From Iamia sp. SCSIO 61187 (GTDB taxonomy: Bacteria; Actinomycetota; Acidimicrobiia; Acidimicrobiales; Iamiaceae): DNA of 64,000 bases. Below, in pieces: positions 7,976 through 15,593 of this stretch. A program made the translations under genes and the position numbers. A model generated the notes under the pieces. The model was not told where the DNA came from and did not search any database. It saw only the letters and a program-made list of their open reading frames with translations. Location: NCBI RefSeq assembly GCF_019443745.1, contig NZ_CP050948.1, positions 3,662,001 through 3,726,000 on the forward strand. Reading direction: 5' to 3'. Each line of letters opens with the position of its first letter. Position 1 is the first letter of the stretch.

Positions 7976-9039
7976 GCGCGACCGTGACCCGCATCGAGGG
8001 TGTCACCGACGGGGTCGACGGCGGCGCCGTCACCATCGAGCTCGGGGCGTCGGGCGGCGGCCCGGTGGCCGCGGCGCCGATCGACGGCCGGGGGTGGATC
8101 GTCCTGCCCGGCCTCCACGACGGCGACCAGTCGTGGCCGGTGCCGGACCTCGGAGTGCGCCCCAGCGACCGGCTGCGGGCGCTCACGGGCGGCAGCCTGA
8201 CGGTCACGACCGGCTGGTCGTGGGATCGCATCGCCCCCTGGCGCCCCGCCGAGGTCGCCGCCGCCCTCGCGCGCGAGCGCTGGCCCCGGCTCGTCCCGGT
8301 CCTCACCGTCCCTCGTGAGGGCTCCGACGGCTTCCCGGCCTGGCTGGCCCGCAACCGCTCCGAGCTGTGCGCCTCGTGGCCCCCGGTCTGCCGGCTGTTC
8401 TCGTCCGACCCGTGCTTCGCCACCAACCTCGACGCCGTCTGGGCGGCGGGGCTGCGGGCGGCGGTGTTCTGCTCCGACGACGACGCCCGGGACGACCTGC
8501 TCGGCTCGGACGGTGGTCCCGTGCACCTGCGCCACGCCCGGTCCGCGGCGGAGGTCGACGCCGCCCGGGCTCGACCCGACACCACGGTGCAGACATCGCC
8601 CCACCTCGCCCTCGCGCTCGTCCCCTCGGTCGCCGCCGGGCTCGACGTCCGGCCAGCCGTCCCCGGCGACCCGGCCCGGTCCTCGCTCCGGACCGCCCTC
8701 GACCGCGTGACCATGCTCGCGACCGACCACAAGGCTCCTGTCGCCGGCCAGGTCGGTCCCGGCCTCGACGTGGCCGCCACCCTCCTCCCCGCCGTCCTCA
8801 CCCTGGCCGAGGAGGGCCCGATCGGGCTGGCCGACCTGCTGCCCGCCGTCACGACCGGGCCGGCCCGCCTGTTCGGCCAGGACGCCGGTCGCGCCGGTCG
8901 GATCGTGGTCGATCCGACCGGGGAGGCAGAGGTCCGCCGGTCCACCGACCAGGAGCCGCAGCGGGCGCCCTACGTCGGCCGTCGCCTCCGCGGGCGCGTC
9001 GTCGCCGTGGAGCACGACGGAGAGGGGTTCCTGCTGTGA
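7972..9039 (+). CDS. Degenerate amidohydrolase (dihydroorotase-like) lacking the first metal motif
   Basis: 355 residues, GTG start in a GTGA overlap. The layout follows cyclic amidohydrolases: a small beta domain, then VLPGLHDGDQSWP where functional enzymes have PGxxDxHxH, then a barrel, then MLATDHKAPV (compare the SDHAP motif of dihydroorotases and allantoinases), a GLDVAATLLPAVL segment and a C-terminal TTGPARLFG. The HxH metal pair is missing while the DH motif is kept. It could be a non-catalytic partner, as known for pseudo-dihydroorotases, or a metal-independent variant. It is the last gene of the operon. Confidence 0.7.
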   Translation: MSATVTRIEGVTDGVDGGAVTIELGASGGGPVAAAPIDGRGWIVLPGLHDGDQSWPVPDLGVRPSDRLRALTGGSLTVTTGWSWDRIAPWRPAEVAAALARERWPRLVPVLTVPREGSDGFPAWLARNRSELCASWPPVCRLFSSDPCFATNLDAVWAAGLRAAVFCSDDDARDDLLGSDGGPVHLRHARSAAEVDAARARPDTTVQTSPHLALALVPSVAAGLDVRPAVPGDPARSSLRTALDRVTMLATDHKAPVAGQVGPGLDVAATLLPAVLTLAEEGPIGLADLLPAVTTGPARLFGQDAGRAGRIVVDPTGEAEVRRSTDQEPQRAPYVGRRLRGRVVAVEHDGEGFLL

Positions 9040-9049
9040 CGCCGCCGAG

Positions 9050-9063
9050 GGGACCTTCGGCCC
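9050..9063 (+). promoter_or_regulatory. DosR/DevR-like box upstream of globin gene
   Basis: GGGACCTTCGGCCC matches the GGGAC-N4-GNCCC pattern of DosR boxes. Its centre is 43-44 bases before the GTG of the globin, where the -10 element (9087-9092) predicts the transcript start; DosR activators often bind at about -42. A near-identical box occurs at 25180-25193. Confidence 0.5.
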
Positions 9064-9086
9064 TGCCCGTCGCCTGCACGTGGTCG

Positions 9087-9092
9087 TAGCGT
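9087..9092 (+). promoter_or_regulatory. -10 element of leaderless globin promoter
   Basis: TAGCGT followed by exactly seven bases and the GTG start at 9100, so transcription should begin at the start codon. The -35 region (TGCCCG, 17 bases upstream) is weak, as expected for an activated promoter. Confidence 0.5.
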
Positions 9093-9099
9093 CTCGTCG

Positions 9100-9546
9100 G
9101 TGAGCCGTGACGTCGTCCGCCCCGCCCCCGACCGGGATCTCGACACGCCCGAGGAGATCGCCGAGATGGTCCGGCGCTTCTACCAGGACGTGGCCCAGGA
9201 CGGGCTCCTCGGCCCGGTGTTCGAGGACGTGGCAGGGGTCGACTGGGCCGAGCACCTCCCCAAGATCACCGCCTTCTGGTGCCGGATGCTGCTGGGCCAG
9301 CACGGCTACGACGGCAACCCGCTGGAGGCCCACCGGCGCATCCACGCCCAGGAGCCGTTCACCACGGCCCACTTCGTCCGCTGGCTCGAGCTCTTCCACG
9401 AGACCCTGGAGGAGGGGTGGTGCGGCCCGCGGGTGGTCCAGGCCAAGGCCCTGGCGGTCCGGGTCGCCCGGGTGCACAGCGTGCAGCTCTCCGGGGAGCC
9501 GGCCCTCACGATCGGCCTCGAGGCCCCGCAGCGCCGCCCCGCCTGA
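9100..9546 (+). CDS. Truncated haemoglobin-like globin (group III type)
   Basis: 148 residues. The sequence has EIAEMVRRFYQDVAQDGLLGPVFEDVAGVDWAEH, then KITAFWCRMLLG and HRRIHAQEPFTTAHFVRWLELF, the pattern of group III truncated globins; His in the QEPFTTAHFVRW stretch is the expected proximal haem ligand. Such globins bind oxygen or nitric oxide. The GTG start is chosen because TAGCGT lies seven bases upstream and no ribosome site is visible. A DosR-like box suggests induction by low oxygen or NO. A second, diverged member is encoded at 25283-25741. Confidence 0.88.
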   Translation: MSRDVVRPAPDRDLDTPEEIAEMVRRFYQDVAQDGLLGPVFEDVAGVDWAEHLPKITAFWCRMLLGQHGYDGNPLEAHRRIHAQEPFTTAHFVRWLELFHETLEEGWCGPRVVQAKALAVRVARVHSVQLSGEPALTIGLEAPQRRPA

Positions 9547-9555
9547 CCCCCGTGG

Positions 9556-9670
9556 TCAGCGGGGGGTGAAGGCGAGCTCGAAGCGCTCGACGGCCTTCAC
9601 GAACACGTTGGCCTCGTAGACGGGCGGGGCCAGGGGGCGCAGGTCGGCCATCGCCGCCGGGATCGACACC
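9556..9670 (-). pseudogene. C-terminal fragment of an unknown gene, possibly a cytochrome P450
   Basis: On the minus strand a short open stretch ends with YEANVFVKAVERFELAFTPR and TGA (9556-9558). The final strand pattern resembles the tail of bacterial cytochromes P450, but nothing upstream (no haem-binding Cys motif) is present. It is taken as a remnant; identity is weak. Confidence 0.25.
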
Positions 9671-9797
9671 GGCCCGGCTGGCCCGCCTCAAGCTCCCCGT
9701 CGCCTTCGAGGTCGTCGACGAGCTCCCCCGCAACGCCAGCGGCAAGGTCCAGAAGCACGTCCTCCGCCAGCGCCACCCCGGTCCCGCCCCCCGCTGA
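9663..9797 (+). pseudogene. C-terminal fragment of an AMP-forming acyl-CoA synthetase
   Basis: The plus-strand frame ending in TGA at 9795-9797 reads LKLPVAFEVVDELPRNASGK and then VQKHVLRQ. This is the C-terminal hinge and catalytic-lysine motif (PRNASGKVxKxxLR) of acyl-CoA synthetases. The rest of the roughly 500-residue enzyme is absent; the fragment abuts an unrelated minus-strand fragment. This looks like a deletion scar. Confidence 0.6.
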
Positions 9798-9800
9798 CCG

Positions 9801-11006
9801 TCAGGTCGTCGGGGCCGCCCTGCCGGACGTCGCGGCCAGGGCGGCGTAGGCGGCGGCGACGGGGCGGGGCCGCCGCGCCGCGTCGAACAGGCCGACCTCG
9901 GTCACCTCGCCGACGGGGCGGGTGAGCATGGTGTGCCAGTCGAACTGGTCGCCGCGGCTGTACCAGCACACGCCTCGGGCCGGCAGCCCGTCGGCCCGGA
10001 GCCGGTCGATGCACCCGACCACCTCGTCGAGCCAGCGGGGCCCGTCGTCGACGGCCAGCCCGAGGTTCGAGGTCTCCGCCACCCAGAACGGCCGGTCGTA
10101 GCGGGCGTGCCACGCCCGGGCCTCGCGCTCGTAGGCGGCGACCCGGTCGGTGATCGTCAGCGGCTCGGCGCCCTCGCCGTGGACGGTGACGCTGACCGGG
10201 TAGACGTCATGGCCGGCCACGACCCGCTCGGTGGGACCGGCCAGGTCGGCGATGCGGGCCAGCACGGCGTCGTCGACGACGTCGAGCACGTCGGCCACCG
10301 ATGCCGGCGGCTCGACGCCGAGGTGCAGGTCCCAGGTGAGCTGCTCGAGCTCACGGGCCGCGGTCGCGGCCGCCTCGTCGTCGGGGGTGGCCGCCACGTG
10401 GCACCCGAACCCCTCCGCCCCGATCCACCAGCCGCTGCGGTCGGCCGAGATGCGCTCGATGGCCTCCAGGTTGGCCAGCGTCACGTGGCCCAGCGCCCGG
10501 AGGTAGTCCGCCCGGCTCGCCTGGCGGTCGTTCCAGATCCCCCACAGCCCCGAGCACATGGCGGTGATCACCGGCTCGTTGACCGGCGTGAACAGCAGCG
10601 GCTCGCGGTAGCGGGCCAGGAAGGCGTCGACGTAGCGGACGAAGCCCTCGACCCACCCGGGGGCCCCGAACCCCTCGTAGTGATCGGGCAGGCCGAAGTG
10701 GCACAGGTCGACCACGGGCTCCAGGTCGTGGCGGGCACAGGCGGCGAGCGCCCGGTCCCACAGCGCCCAGTCGTAGACCCCGGGCTCGGGCTCGGTCAGC
10801 CGCCAGGGCATGCCGTAGCGCCACGCCCGCACGCCGAGGCCGGCGACGGCGGCCAGGTCCTCGTCCTGGTGGTCGAGGTGGCCGCTGGCGGCCAGCTCGT
10901 CGACGCGGACCTCCTGCCCCTCGTGGGCCACCAGCGGATCGGAAGCCTCCTCACCGCAGGCGACGACGAGCTCGGAGGGGTCGCAGAACGGGGCCGGTCG
11001 GGTCAT
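9801..11006 (-). CDS. Glycoside hydrolase family 1-like beta-glycosidase
   Basis: 401 residues. A TIM-barrel glycosidase pattern is visible: WRYGMPWRLTEPEPGVYDW in the first third, LLFTPVNEPVITAM (NEP acid/base Glu) near residue 140, and FWVAETSNLGL (nucleophile Glu) near residue 310. It is shorter than typical 450-residue family 1 enzymes, and the usual ITENG is replaced by VAETSNLG. It lacks a signal peptide, so it would act on imported glycosides. Its start has TAGGGT six bases upstream. It is read away from the globin and towards the remnants at 9556-9797. Confidence 0.8.
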   Translation of the reverse strand: MTRPAPFCDPSELVVACGEEASDPLVAHEGQEVRVDELAASGHLDHQDEDLAAVAGLGVRAWRYGMPWRLTEPEPGVYDWALWDRALAACARHDLEPVVDLCHFGLPDHYEGFGAPGWVEGFVRYVDAFLARYREPLLFTPVNEPVITAMCSGLWGIWNDRQASRADYLRALGHVTLANLEAIERISADRSGWWIGAEGFGCHVAATPDDEAAATAARELEQLTWDLHLGVEPPASVADVLDVVDDAVLARIADLAGPTERVVAGHDVYPVSVTVHGEGAEPLTITDRVAAYEREARAWHARYDRPFWVAETSNLGLAVDDGPRWLDEVVGCIDRLRADGLPARGVCWYSRGDQFDWHTMLTRPVGEVTEVGLFDAARRPRPVAAAYAALAATSGRAAPTT

Positions 11007-11058
11007 CGGCGCACCCTACGGCGGGCCCGGACGGCTCCCGGACCACGCCGCCCGCCGA

Positions 11059-11190
11059 TCACATGGAGCCGAGGCGGACGGCCCACAGCAGGGCCGTGAC
11101 GCCGAGGAGGGCGAGGACGGCCAGCCAGAGGACCGCCTCCCGGCGCCGCCGGGCGGTCCCGGTCGCGGCTCTCGGCGGCGGCCGCCTCAC
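11059..11190 (-). CDS. 43-residue single-pass membrane protein coupled to the stress protein
   Basis: A GTG at 11190 overlaps the stop of the universal stress protein gene (GTGA). The product has an arginine- and proline-rich N-terminus, then one hydrophobic helix (EAVLWLAVLALLGVTALLW, about residues 23-41) and ends in RLGSM. Positive-inside charge predicts the N-terminus in the cytoplasm. No family is recognised. Coupling to the stress protein suggests it may tether that protein or an associated complex to the membrane (inference). Confidence 0.6.
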   Translation of the reverse strand: MRRPPPRAATGTARRRREAVLWLAVLALLGVTALLWAVRLGSM

Positions 11191-11633
11191 GCGGCCCGCT
11201 CGGGGACGACGAGCACCGGCCGGTCGGCCTCCCTGATCACGCTGCGGCTCACGGACGGGACGAGCAGGCGCTGGAGCAGGGAGCGGTCGTGGGTGCCGAC
11301 GACGATGAGGTCGACGTCGTGCCGGACGGCGGCCTCGCAGATCTCGTGCACGACGTCGCCCGACGTCACCACGACCTGGGGGTCGGGCACCCCGGCGGCC
11401 TCGGCGTCCTCGGTGATGACGTCCTTGCGCTGGTGGGAGGTCTGGGCGTCGAGCGTGGCCAGCTCGAGGGGTGCGACGGTGCCGAAGCCGCCGCCGGCCC
11501 CGGCCCACACGATCGGGATCTGGGAGACGTTGAGGACGAGGAAGTCGGCGCCCATCGGGACCAGGAGGTCGGCGGCGACCCTGGCGGCCTCCTGCGCCGC
11601 GTCCGAGTGGTCGAGGGCGATCAGGACCTTCAC
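11187..11633 (-). CDS. Universal stress protein (UspA family), non-canonical ATP motif
   Basis: 148 residues from a GTG with GAGGAGG upstream. It starts VLIALDHSDAAQEAARVAADLL, as in Usp proteins, and ends with VDLIVVGTHDRSLLQRLLVP and then SVSRSVIREADRPVLVVP. The ATP-binding signature GxxG-N9-GS is altered: the second Gly is Asp (GTHD) and the GS pair is PS. It may bind nucleotide weakly or not at all. It is coupled to a 43-residue membrane protein and divergent from an EamA exporter. Confidence 0.88.
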   Translation of the reverse strand: MKVLIALDHSDAAQEAARVAADLLVPMGADFLVLNVSQIPIVWAGAGGGFGTVAPLELATLDAQTSHQRKDVITEDAEAAGVPDPQVVVTSGDVVHEICEAAVRHDVDLIVVGTHDRSLLQRLLVPSVSRSVIREADRPVLVVPERAA

Positions 11634-11700
11634 GGGCACCTCCTCGACAGACGGTGGTGGTGGGTGCGCCGGGACGCTGCCCCGGCCCCGGTCGAGCAGC

Positions 11701-11731
11701 GTCACAGCCGCGTCACGGGGGCGGCTGTGAC
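11701..11731. promoter_or_regulatory. Perfect inverted repeat between divergent usp and EamA genes
   Basis: GTCACAGCCGC and its exact complement GCGGCTGTGAC are separated by nine bases. Within it, GTCACAGCC and GTCACGGGG form a direct repeat with 11-base period, the spacing of MtrA-type boxes (GTCACAGCG repeats). It lies about 70 bases before the stress protein gene and 50 before EamA, so it is a candidate shared operator; a transcript hairpin is the alternative. Confidence 0.45.
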
Positions 11732-11777
11732 ACGACCGTGACGCAGCGCCCGCCCGGCCCGGGCAGGGCGCGCCATC

Positions 11778-12719
11778 GTGAGCGACGGCGACGGCGACAG
11801 CGGCCTCGATGCCGCGGCGGCGGCCCTGCTGGTGGGGGGCATGGCCTGCTTCGGCAGCGCCACGCCGGTGAGCCAGGTGGTCGGCCGCTCCTTCCCGGTC
11901 TGGCTGGGCAGCGGGCTGCGGATGGCGATCGCCGCCCTCGTGCTCGTCCCCGGTGCCCTCGCCACCCTCCGCCAGCAGGGGTCCGGGCCGGTGCAGGTGC
12001 TCCGCGAGGCCGACCGGCGCGACCGCATGCTGCTCGCCGGCATCGCCGTGATCGGCACGTTCGGGTTCAGCGCGCTCATGCTGCTGGGCATGCGCGAGGC
12101 GCCCGGCGCCGTCGGCGCGGTCGTCATGGCGACGACGCCCGCGGTCACGGCCATGGGCGCGGTCGCCTTCCTGGGTGAGCACCTCGGCGCCCGGCGCATC
12201 GTCGCCGTCGCCCTGGCCCTCGCCGGGGTCGTGTTGGTGAACGCCGCCGCCGAGACGGTCGAGGGATCCGGCGACCGGCTGCTGCTCGGGTCCGGCCTCG
12301 TGTTCGGGGCCGTGGTGTGCGAGGCCACGTACAGCCTCATGGGCAAGCGCCTCACCAGCGACCTGGCCCCCGTCGTGATCGCGGCCGCCGCCGCGGTCAT
12401 CGCCACGATCGTCTTCCTGCCGCTCGCCCTGTGGGACGCCTGGACGTTCCGCTGGTCCGCCCCCACCGGGGGCCAGTGGGCGGCCGTCGCCTGGTGGGGT
12501 GCCGGCACCATGGGCCTGGGCTCGTGGCTCTGGTTCCGGGGCATGGCCCGGGTCCGCGCCGGCACCGCCTCGGCCTTCATGGGGGTGATGCCCGTCAGCG
12601 CGCTCGTGCTGTCGTACCTGCTGCTCGGCGAGGCGTTCCAGTGGATCCACGTGGCCGGCATGGTCCTGGTGCTGGCCGGGCTCGTCGCCGTGGTGCGCAG
12701 CGGCGCCCAGGTGCACTGA
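11778..12719 (+). CDS. EamA/DMT-family exporter (RhaT-like)
   Basis: 313 residues with ten predicted membrane segments arranged as two EamA repeats. Typical features are GMACFGSATPVSQVVGRSFP at the start, GMREAPGAVGAVVMATTPAVTA in the first repeat, and FRGMARVRAGTASAFMGVMPVSALVLSYLLLGE in the second. Members export amino acids, purines or other metabolites. GTG start; the gene is divergent from the stress protein. Substrate cannot be inferred. Confidence 0.9.
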   Translation: MSDGDGDSGLDAAAAALLVGGMACFGSATPVSQVVGRSFPVWLGSGLRMAIAALVLVPGALATLRQQGSGPVQVLREADRRDRMLLAGIAVIGTFGFSALMLLGMREAPGAVGAVVMATTPAVTAMGAVAFLGEHLGARRIVAVALALAGVVLVNAAAETVEGSGDRLLLGSGLVFGAVVCEATYSLMGKRLTSDLAPVVIAAAAAVIATIVFLPLALWDAWTFRWSAPTGGQWAAVAWWGAGTMGLGSWLWFRGMARVRAGTASAFMGVMPVSALVLSYLLLGEAFQWIHVAGMVLVLAGLVAVVRSGAQVH

Positions 12720-12753
12720 TGGCGACGCCGACGGGTGACCGTCCGAGCGGCTC

Positions 12754-13671
12754 GTGAGCACCCTCGCCGAGGACGGCCGCGAGGAGGTGCGGGAGGCCGG
12801 CGACGCCCTGCGCGACCTGGGCGAGACCGTGGTCACCGCGCTCCCCCGGGTCGCCATCGCCCTGGTCGTGCTGGCCCTCCTCGTCGGCAGCGGCCGGCTG
12901 CTGCGGCCCGTCGTCCAGCGCCGGCTGGGCCGCCGCCGCACCCCCAGCTTCGCCCGCGTCATGTCCCGCCTGGCGGCGGCTGCGCTCTCGGTCGTCGGCG
13001 GGCTCCTCGCCGTCACGATCGTCTTCCCGTCGGTCCAGCCCGTCGACCTCCTGTCCGGCGCCGGGATCGTGTCGGTCGCCGCCGGGTTCGCGTTCAAGGA
13101 CATCCTCCAGAACCTGCTGGCGGGGGTCCTCCTGCTGTTCCGCCAGCCGTTCCGGGGCGGCGACCAGATCCAGGTGGGCGAGGTGGCCGGCACCGTCGAG
13201 GAGATCACGGTGCGGGAGACGGTCATCCGGACCTTCGACGGCCGCCGGGTCCTCATCCCCAACGCCACGGTCTACACCGACGTGATCGAGGTCCAGACCG
13301 CCCACCCGACCCGCCGCATCGAGATCGCCGTGGGCGTCGCCTTCGGCACCGACCTCGAGCACGCCATCGACGTCGCCGTGGCGGCGGCCCGGCCGGTGCC
13401 CGGCGTCGTGGCCGAGCCCGCCCCCGAGGCCCTGGTGGCCGAGCTGGGCACCTCGGCGGTGGGGCTCGAGGTGCTGGTGTGGTGCGCCGACACCCACCAG
13501 GTCGAGACGCGCCGGGTGCGGTCCGCCGTCACCACCGCGGTGCTGCGCGCCTTCGACGCCGAGGGGATCGTCGTCCCGGCCGAGATCGTGTCGATCCGCC
13601 CGTCGGCCGAGCTGCAGGAGCTCCTCGGGTCGGCGACCGGCCCCGCAGCACGCGACGACGGCACCGACTAG
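12754..13671 (+). CDS. Small-conductance mechanosensitive channel (MscS family)
   Basis: 305 residues with an N-terminal helix, two or three membrane segments (about residues 32-52 and 72-95) and the MscS pore/beta domain: VSVAAGFAFKDILQNLLAGVLLLF, then PFRGGDQIQVGEVAGTVEEI and RRVLIPNATVYTDVIEV. The C-terminal alpha/beta domain follows with SIRP. It opens on membrane tension to release solutes during hypo-osmotic shock. It starts with GTG 34 bases after the EamA stop and is followed 9 bases later by another membrane gene, probably one transcript. Confidence 0.93.
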   Translation: MSTLAEDGREEVREAGDALRDLGETVVTALPRVAIALVVLALLVGSGRLLRPVVQRRLGRRRTPSFARVMSRLAAAALSVVGGLLAVTIVFPSVQPVDLLSGAGIVSVAAGFAFKDILQNLLAGVLLLFRQPFRGGDQIQVGEVAGTVEEITVRETVIRTFDGRRVLIPNATVYTDVIEVQTAHPTRRIEIAVGVAFGTDLEHAIDVAVAAARPVPGVVAEPAPEALVAELGTSAVGLEVLVWCADTHQVETRRVRSAVTTAVLRAFDAEGIVVPAEIVSIRPSAELQELLGSATGPAARDDGTD

Positions 13672-13680
13672 GACCAGGGC

Positions 13681-15000
13681 ATGGGCATCCGACTGAGGGC
13701 GATCGCCGAGCGGCTGCGCAGCAGCCTCTTCTTCGTCCCCATGGTCCTCGTGGTGGTCGGCGGCCTGGTGGGCCAGCTCATGGTCGGGGTCGACTCCTCG
13801 GTCGATGGCGGGGTCGACAGCCTCCCGTTCTTCCTGACCTCGACCGTCGACAGCGCCCGCGAGGTCCTGAGCGTCGTCGCCGCCGCGACCATCACCTTCG
13901 CCGGCATCGCCTTCTCGGTGAGCCTCCTCGTGATCCAGCAGGCCTCGAGCCAGTACTCGCCCCGGGTGGTGCACAGCCTCTTCCGCGACCCGTTCAACCG
14001 CCGGGTCATGGGCGCGGTGGTGGGGACGTTCACCTACTGCCTGATCGTGCTCCGGGCCGTGCGGGGCCCGCTCGAGGACAGCGGCGAGCCGGTGATCCCC
14101 AACCTGTCCGTGGGGGTGGCGGTGATCCTCGGGGTCATGGCGATCCTGGCGATCGTCGCCTTCATCGACCACAACGCCCACTCGATGGAGGTCAGCGAGA
14201 TCCTCGGCCGGGTGACCGACACCACCGTCGAGCAGATCGAGCGCTGCTGGCCCGACCGCCGGGACGAGCCGGACGGCATCGCCGTCGACGACTCCGTCCC
14301 GTCGGGCCCCGGGCACGTCCTGACCTTCACGGCCAGCGGGTGGCTCCAGCAGGTCGACGAGGCGGCGCTGATGGAGGCCGTCCCACCGGGCGGGACGCTG
14401 CGCCTGGAGACGGCGGTGGGCCGCTACGCCATCCGGGGCACGCCGCTGGGCACCGTCTGGCCCGCCGCCGCGGTGCCCGAGGGAGCGGAGGCGGCGGCGG
14501 CCGACGCCATCCAGCTGGGGAGGGTGCGCACCATGCAGCAGGACCCCAGCTACGGGATCCGCCAGCTCGTGGACGTGGCGCTGGTCGCCCTGTCGCCCGG
14601 CGTGAACGACCCGACCACCGCCCAGGAGGCGATCTTCCACCTCGCCCAGGTGATCCGCGAGGGGTTCGTGCGGGACCTCCCCCCGCCGGTCACCACGCAC
14701 GAGGACGGACGGCGGATCATCCACGGTGAGGCCCCGACCCACGAGGCGCTCCTCGCCCTGGCCTTCGCCGAGATCAGGCGGTCGGCCGCCCCCCACCCCG
14801 CCGTGAACACGTACCTGCTCGAGGCCCTCCACCTCGTCCACCGCTCGATGCTCGCCGAGGGGCTCGGCGACCGGGCCGCCGCCGTCCGGGCCGTCGCCGA
14901 GCGGGTCGTCGAGGGCTCGGCCGGCGCGGACGTCGATCGGGAGGACCGGGAGGCCGTGGCCGAGGCGTTCGCCCACCGGTTCGGCCCGGGGCCGGCCTAG
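13681..15000 (+). CDS. DUF2254 family membrane protein
   Basis: 439 residues. Membrane segments lie at about residues 18-40, 65-90, 108-130 and 140-160; between them is TFAGIAFSVSLLVIQQASSQ and then YSPRVVHSLFRDP, the hallmark of DUF2254 proteins. The C-terminal 270 residues are soluble and contain DVALVALSPGVNDPTTAQEAI, also typical. Function is not established. The stop TAG (14998-15000) and the stop of the opposite gene share the palindrome CTAG. Confidence 0.9.
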   Translation: MGIRLRAIAERLRSSLFFVPMVLVVVGGLVGQLMVGVDSSVDGGVDSLPFFLTSTVDSAREVLSVVAAATITFAGIAFSVSLLVIQQASSQYSPRVVHSLFRDPFNRRVMGAVVGTFTYCLIVLRAVRGPLEDSGEPVIPNLSVGVAVILGVMAILAIVAFIDHNAHSMEVSEILGRVTDTTVEQIERCWPDRRDEPDGIAVDDSVPSGPGHVLTFTASGWLQQVDEAALMEAVPPGGTLRLETAVGRYAIRGTPLGTVWPAAAVPEGAEAAAADAIQLGRVRTMQQDPSYGIRQLVDVALVALSPGVNDPTTAQEAIFHLAQVIREGFVRDLPPPVTTHEDGRRIIHGEAPTHEALLALAFAEIRRSAAPHPAVNTYLLEALHLVHRSMLAEGLGDRAAAVRAVAERVVEGSAGADVDREDREAVAEAFAHRFGPGPA

Positions 15001-15593
15001 CCTCCCGGTCCCGGACGGGCGCCGGACAGCAGGTCGGGGAAGTCGTCGCGGGCGAGGGCCTCGTCGGTGAGCGTCCCGTCGCCCCGGGGGACCTCGACCG
15101 ACGCCCCGTCCAGGCGGAAGACCACCCGGCCGATGCCGGGCCGGGCGGTCAGCGTGAACACCGTCTGGGCGATGGCGAGGGCCTGCGTCGCACCGTCGAT
15201 CTCCGAGAACGACGGCGCCAGATCGACCTCCGCCGTCCCCCGGACGACCTCGACGTCGCCGTAGACGTCGGGGTCGGGCACCGCCGTCGTCAGCGCGGCG
15301 GCGGCCTCGGCGGCGGTGGGCACGGCGGCGAGCATCCCCACCAGCTCCTCGAGCCCGGCGTCGCGCCGCAGCTCTCGCTCGACGGCCACCAGCTCGTCGT
15401 CGCGGACGAGGTAGATCGCCACGGTCGTCCCGTCCGGCACCGACGCCGTCGCCCCCGCCCGCTCCTCCTCGAGGAGGCCGTAGGGGACGTCGTCGGCGCC
15501 GATGACGTGGGCGCGGTCCTCGGCGCCGACGGCGCACCCGGTGACCAGGGCGAGGGCGGTGGCCACCCCCAGCAGCCGCCCGGCCCGCCTCAT
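14997..15593 (-). CDS. GerMN-domain lipoprotein (LpqB-like context)
   Basis: 198 residues. The signal peptide ends in ALALVTGCAVG, a lipobox with Cys21 as lipid attachment site. The body has a GerMN pattern: VAIYLVRDDELVAVERE, ELVGMLAAVPTAAEAAAALTTAVP and a C-terminal IDGATQALAIAQTVFTLTARPGIGRVVF. It overlaps the histidine kinase gene by ATGA. In mycobacteria the kinase MtrB is followed by the GerMN lipoprotein LpqB, which modulates it; this pair has the same order. LpqB itself is much longer, so this is a reduced counterpart. Confidence 0.8.
   Translation of the reverse strand: MRRAGRLLGVATALALVTGCAVGAEDRAHVIGADDVPYGLLEEERAGATASVPDGTTVAIYLVRDDELVAVERELRRDAGLEELVGMLAAVPTAAEAAAALTTAVPDPDVYGDVEVVRGTAEVDLAPSFSEIDGATQALAIAQTVFTLTARPGIGRVVFRLDGASVEVPRGDGTLTDEALARDDFPDLLSGARPGPGG

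Noticed and set aside
11669-11681. GGGAC-GCTG-CCCC near the stress protein gene, reminiscent of a DosR box
   Set aside because: Arm spacing is off by one base and the promoter here has a normal ribosome-site leader, so it was not called.
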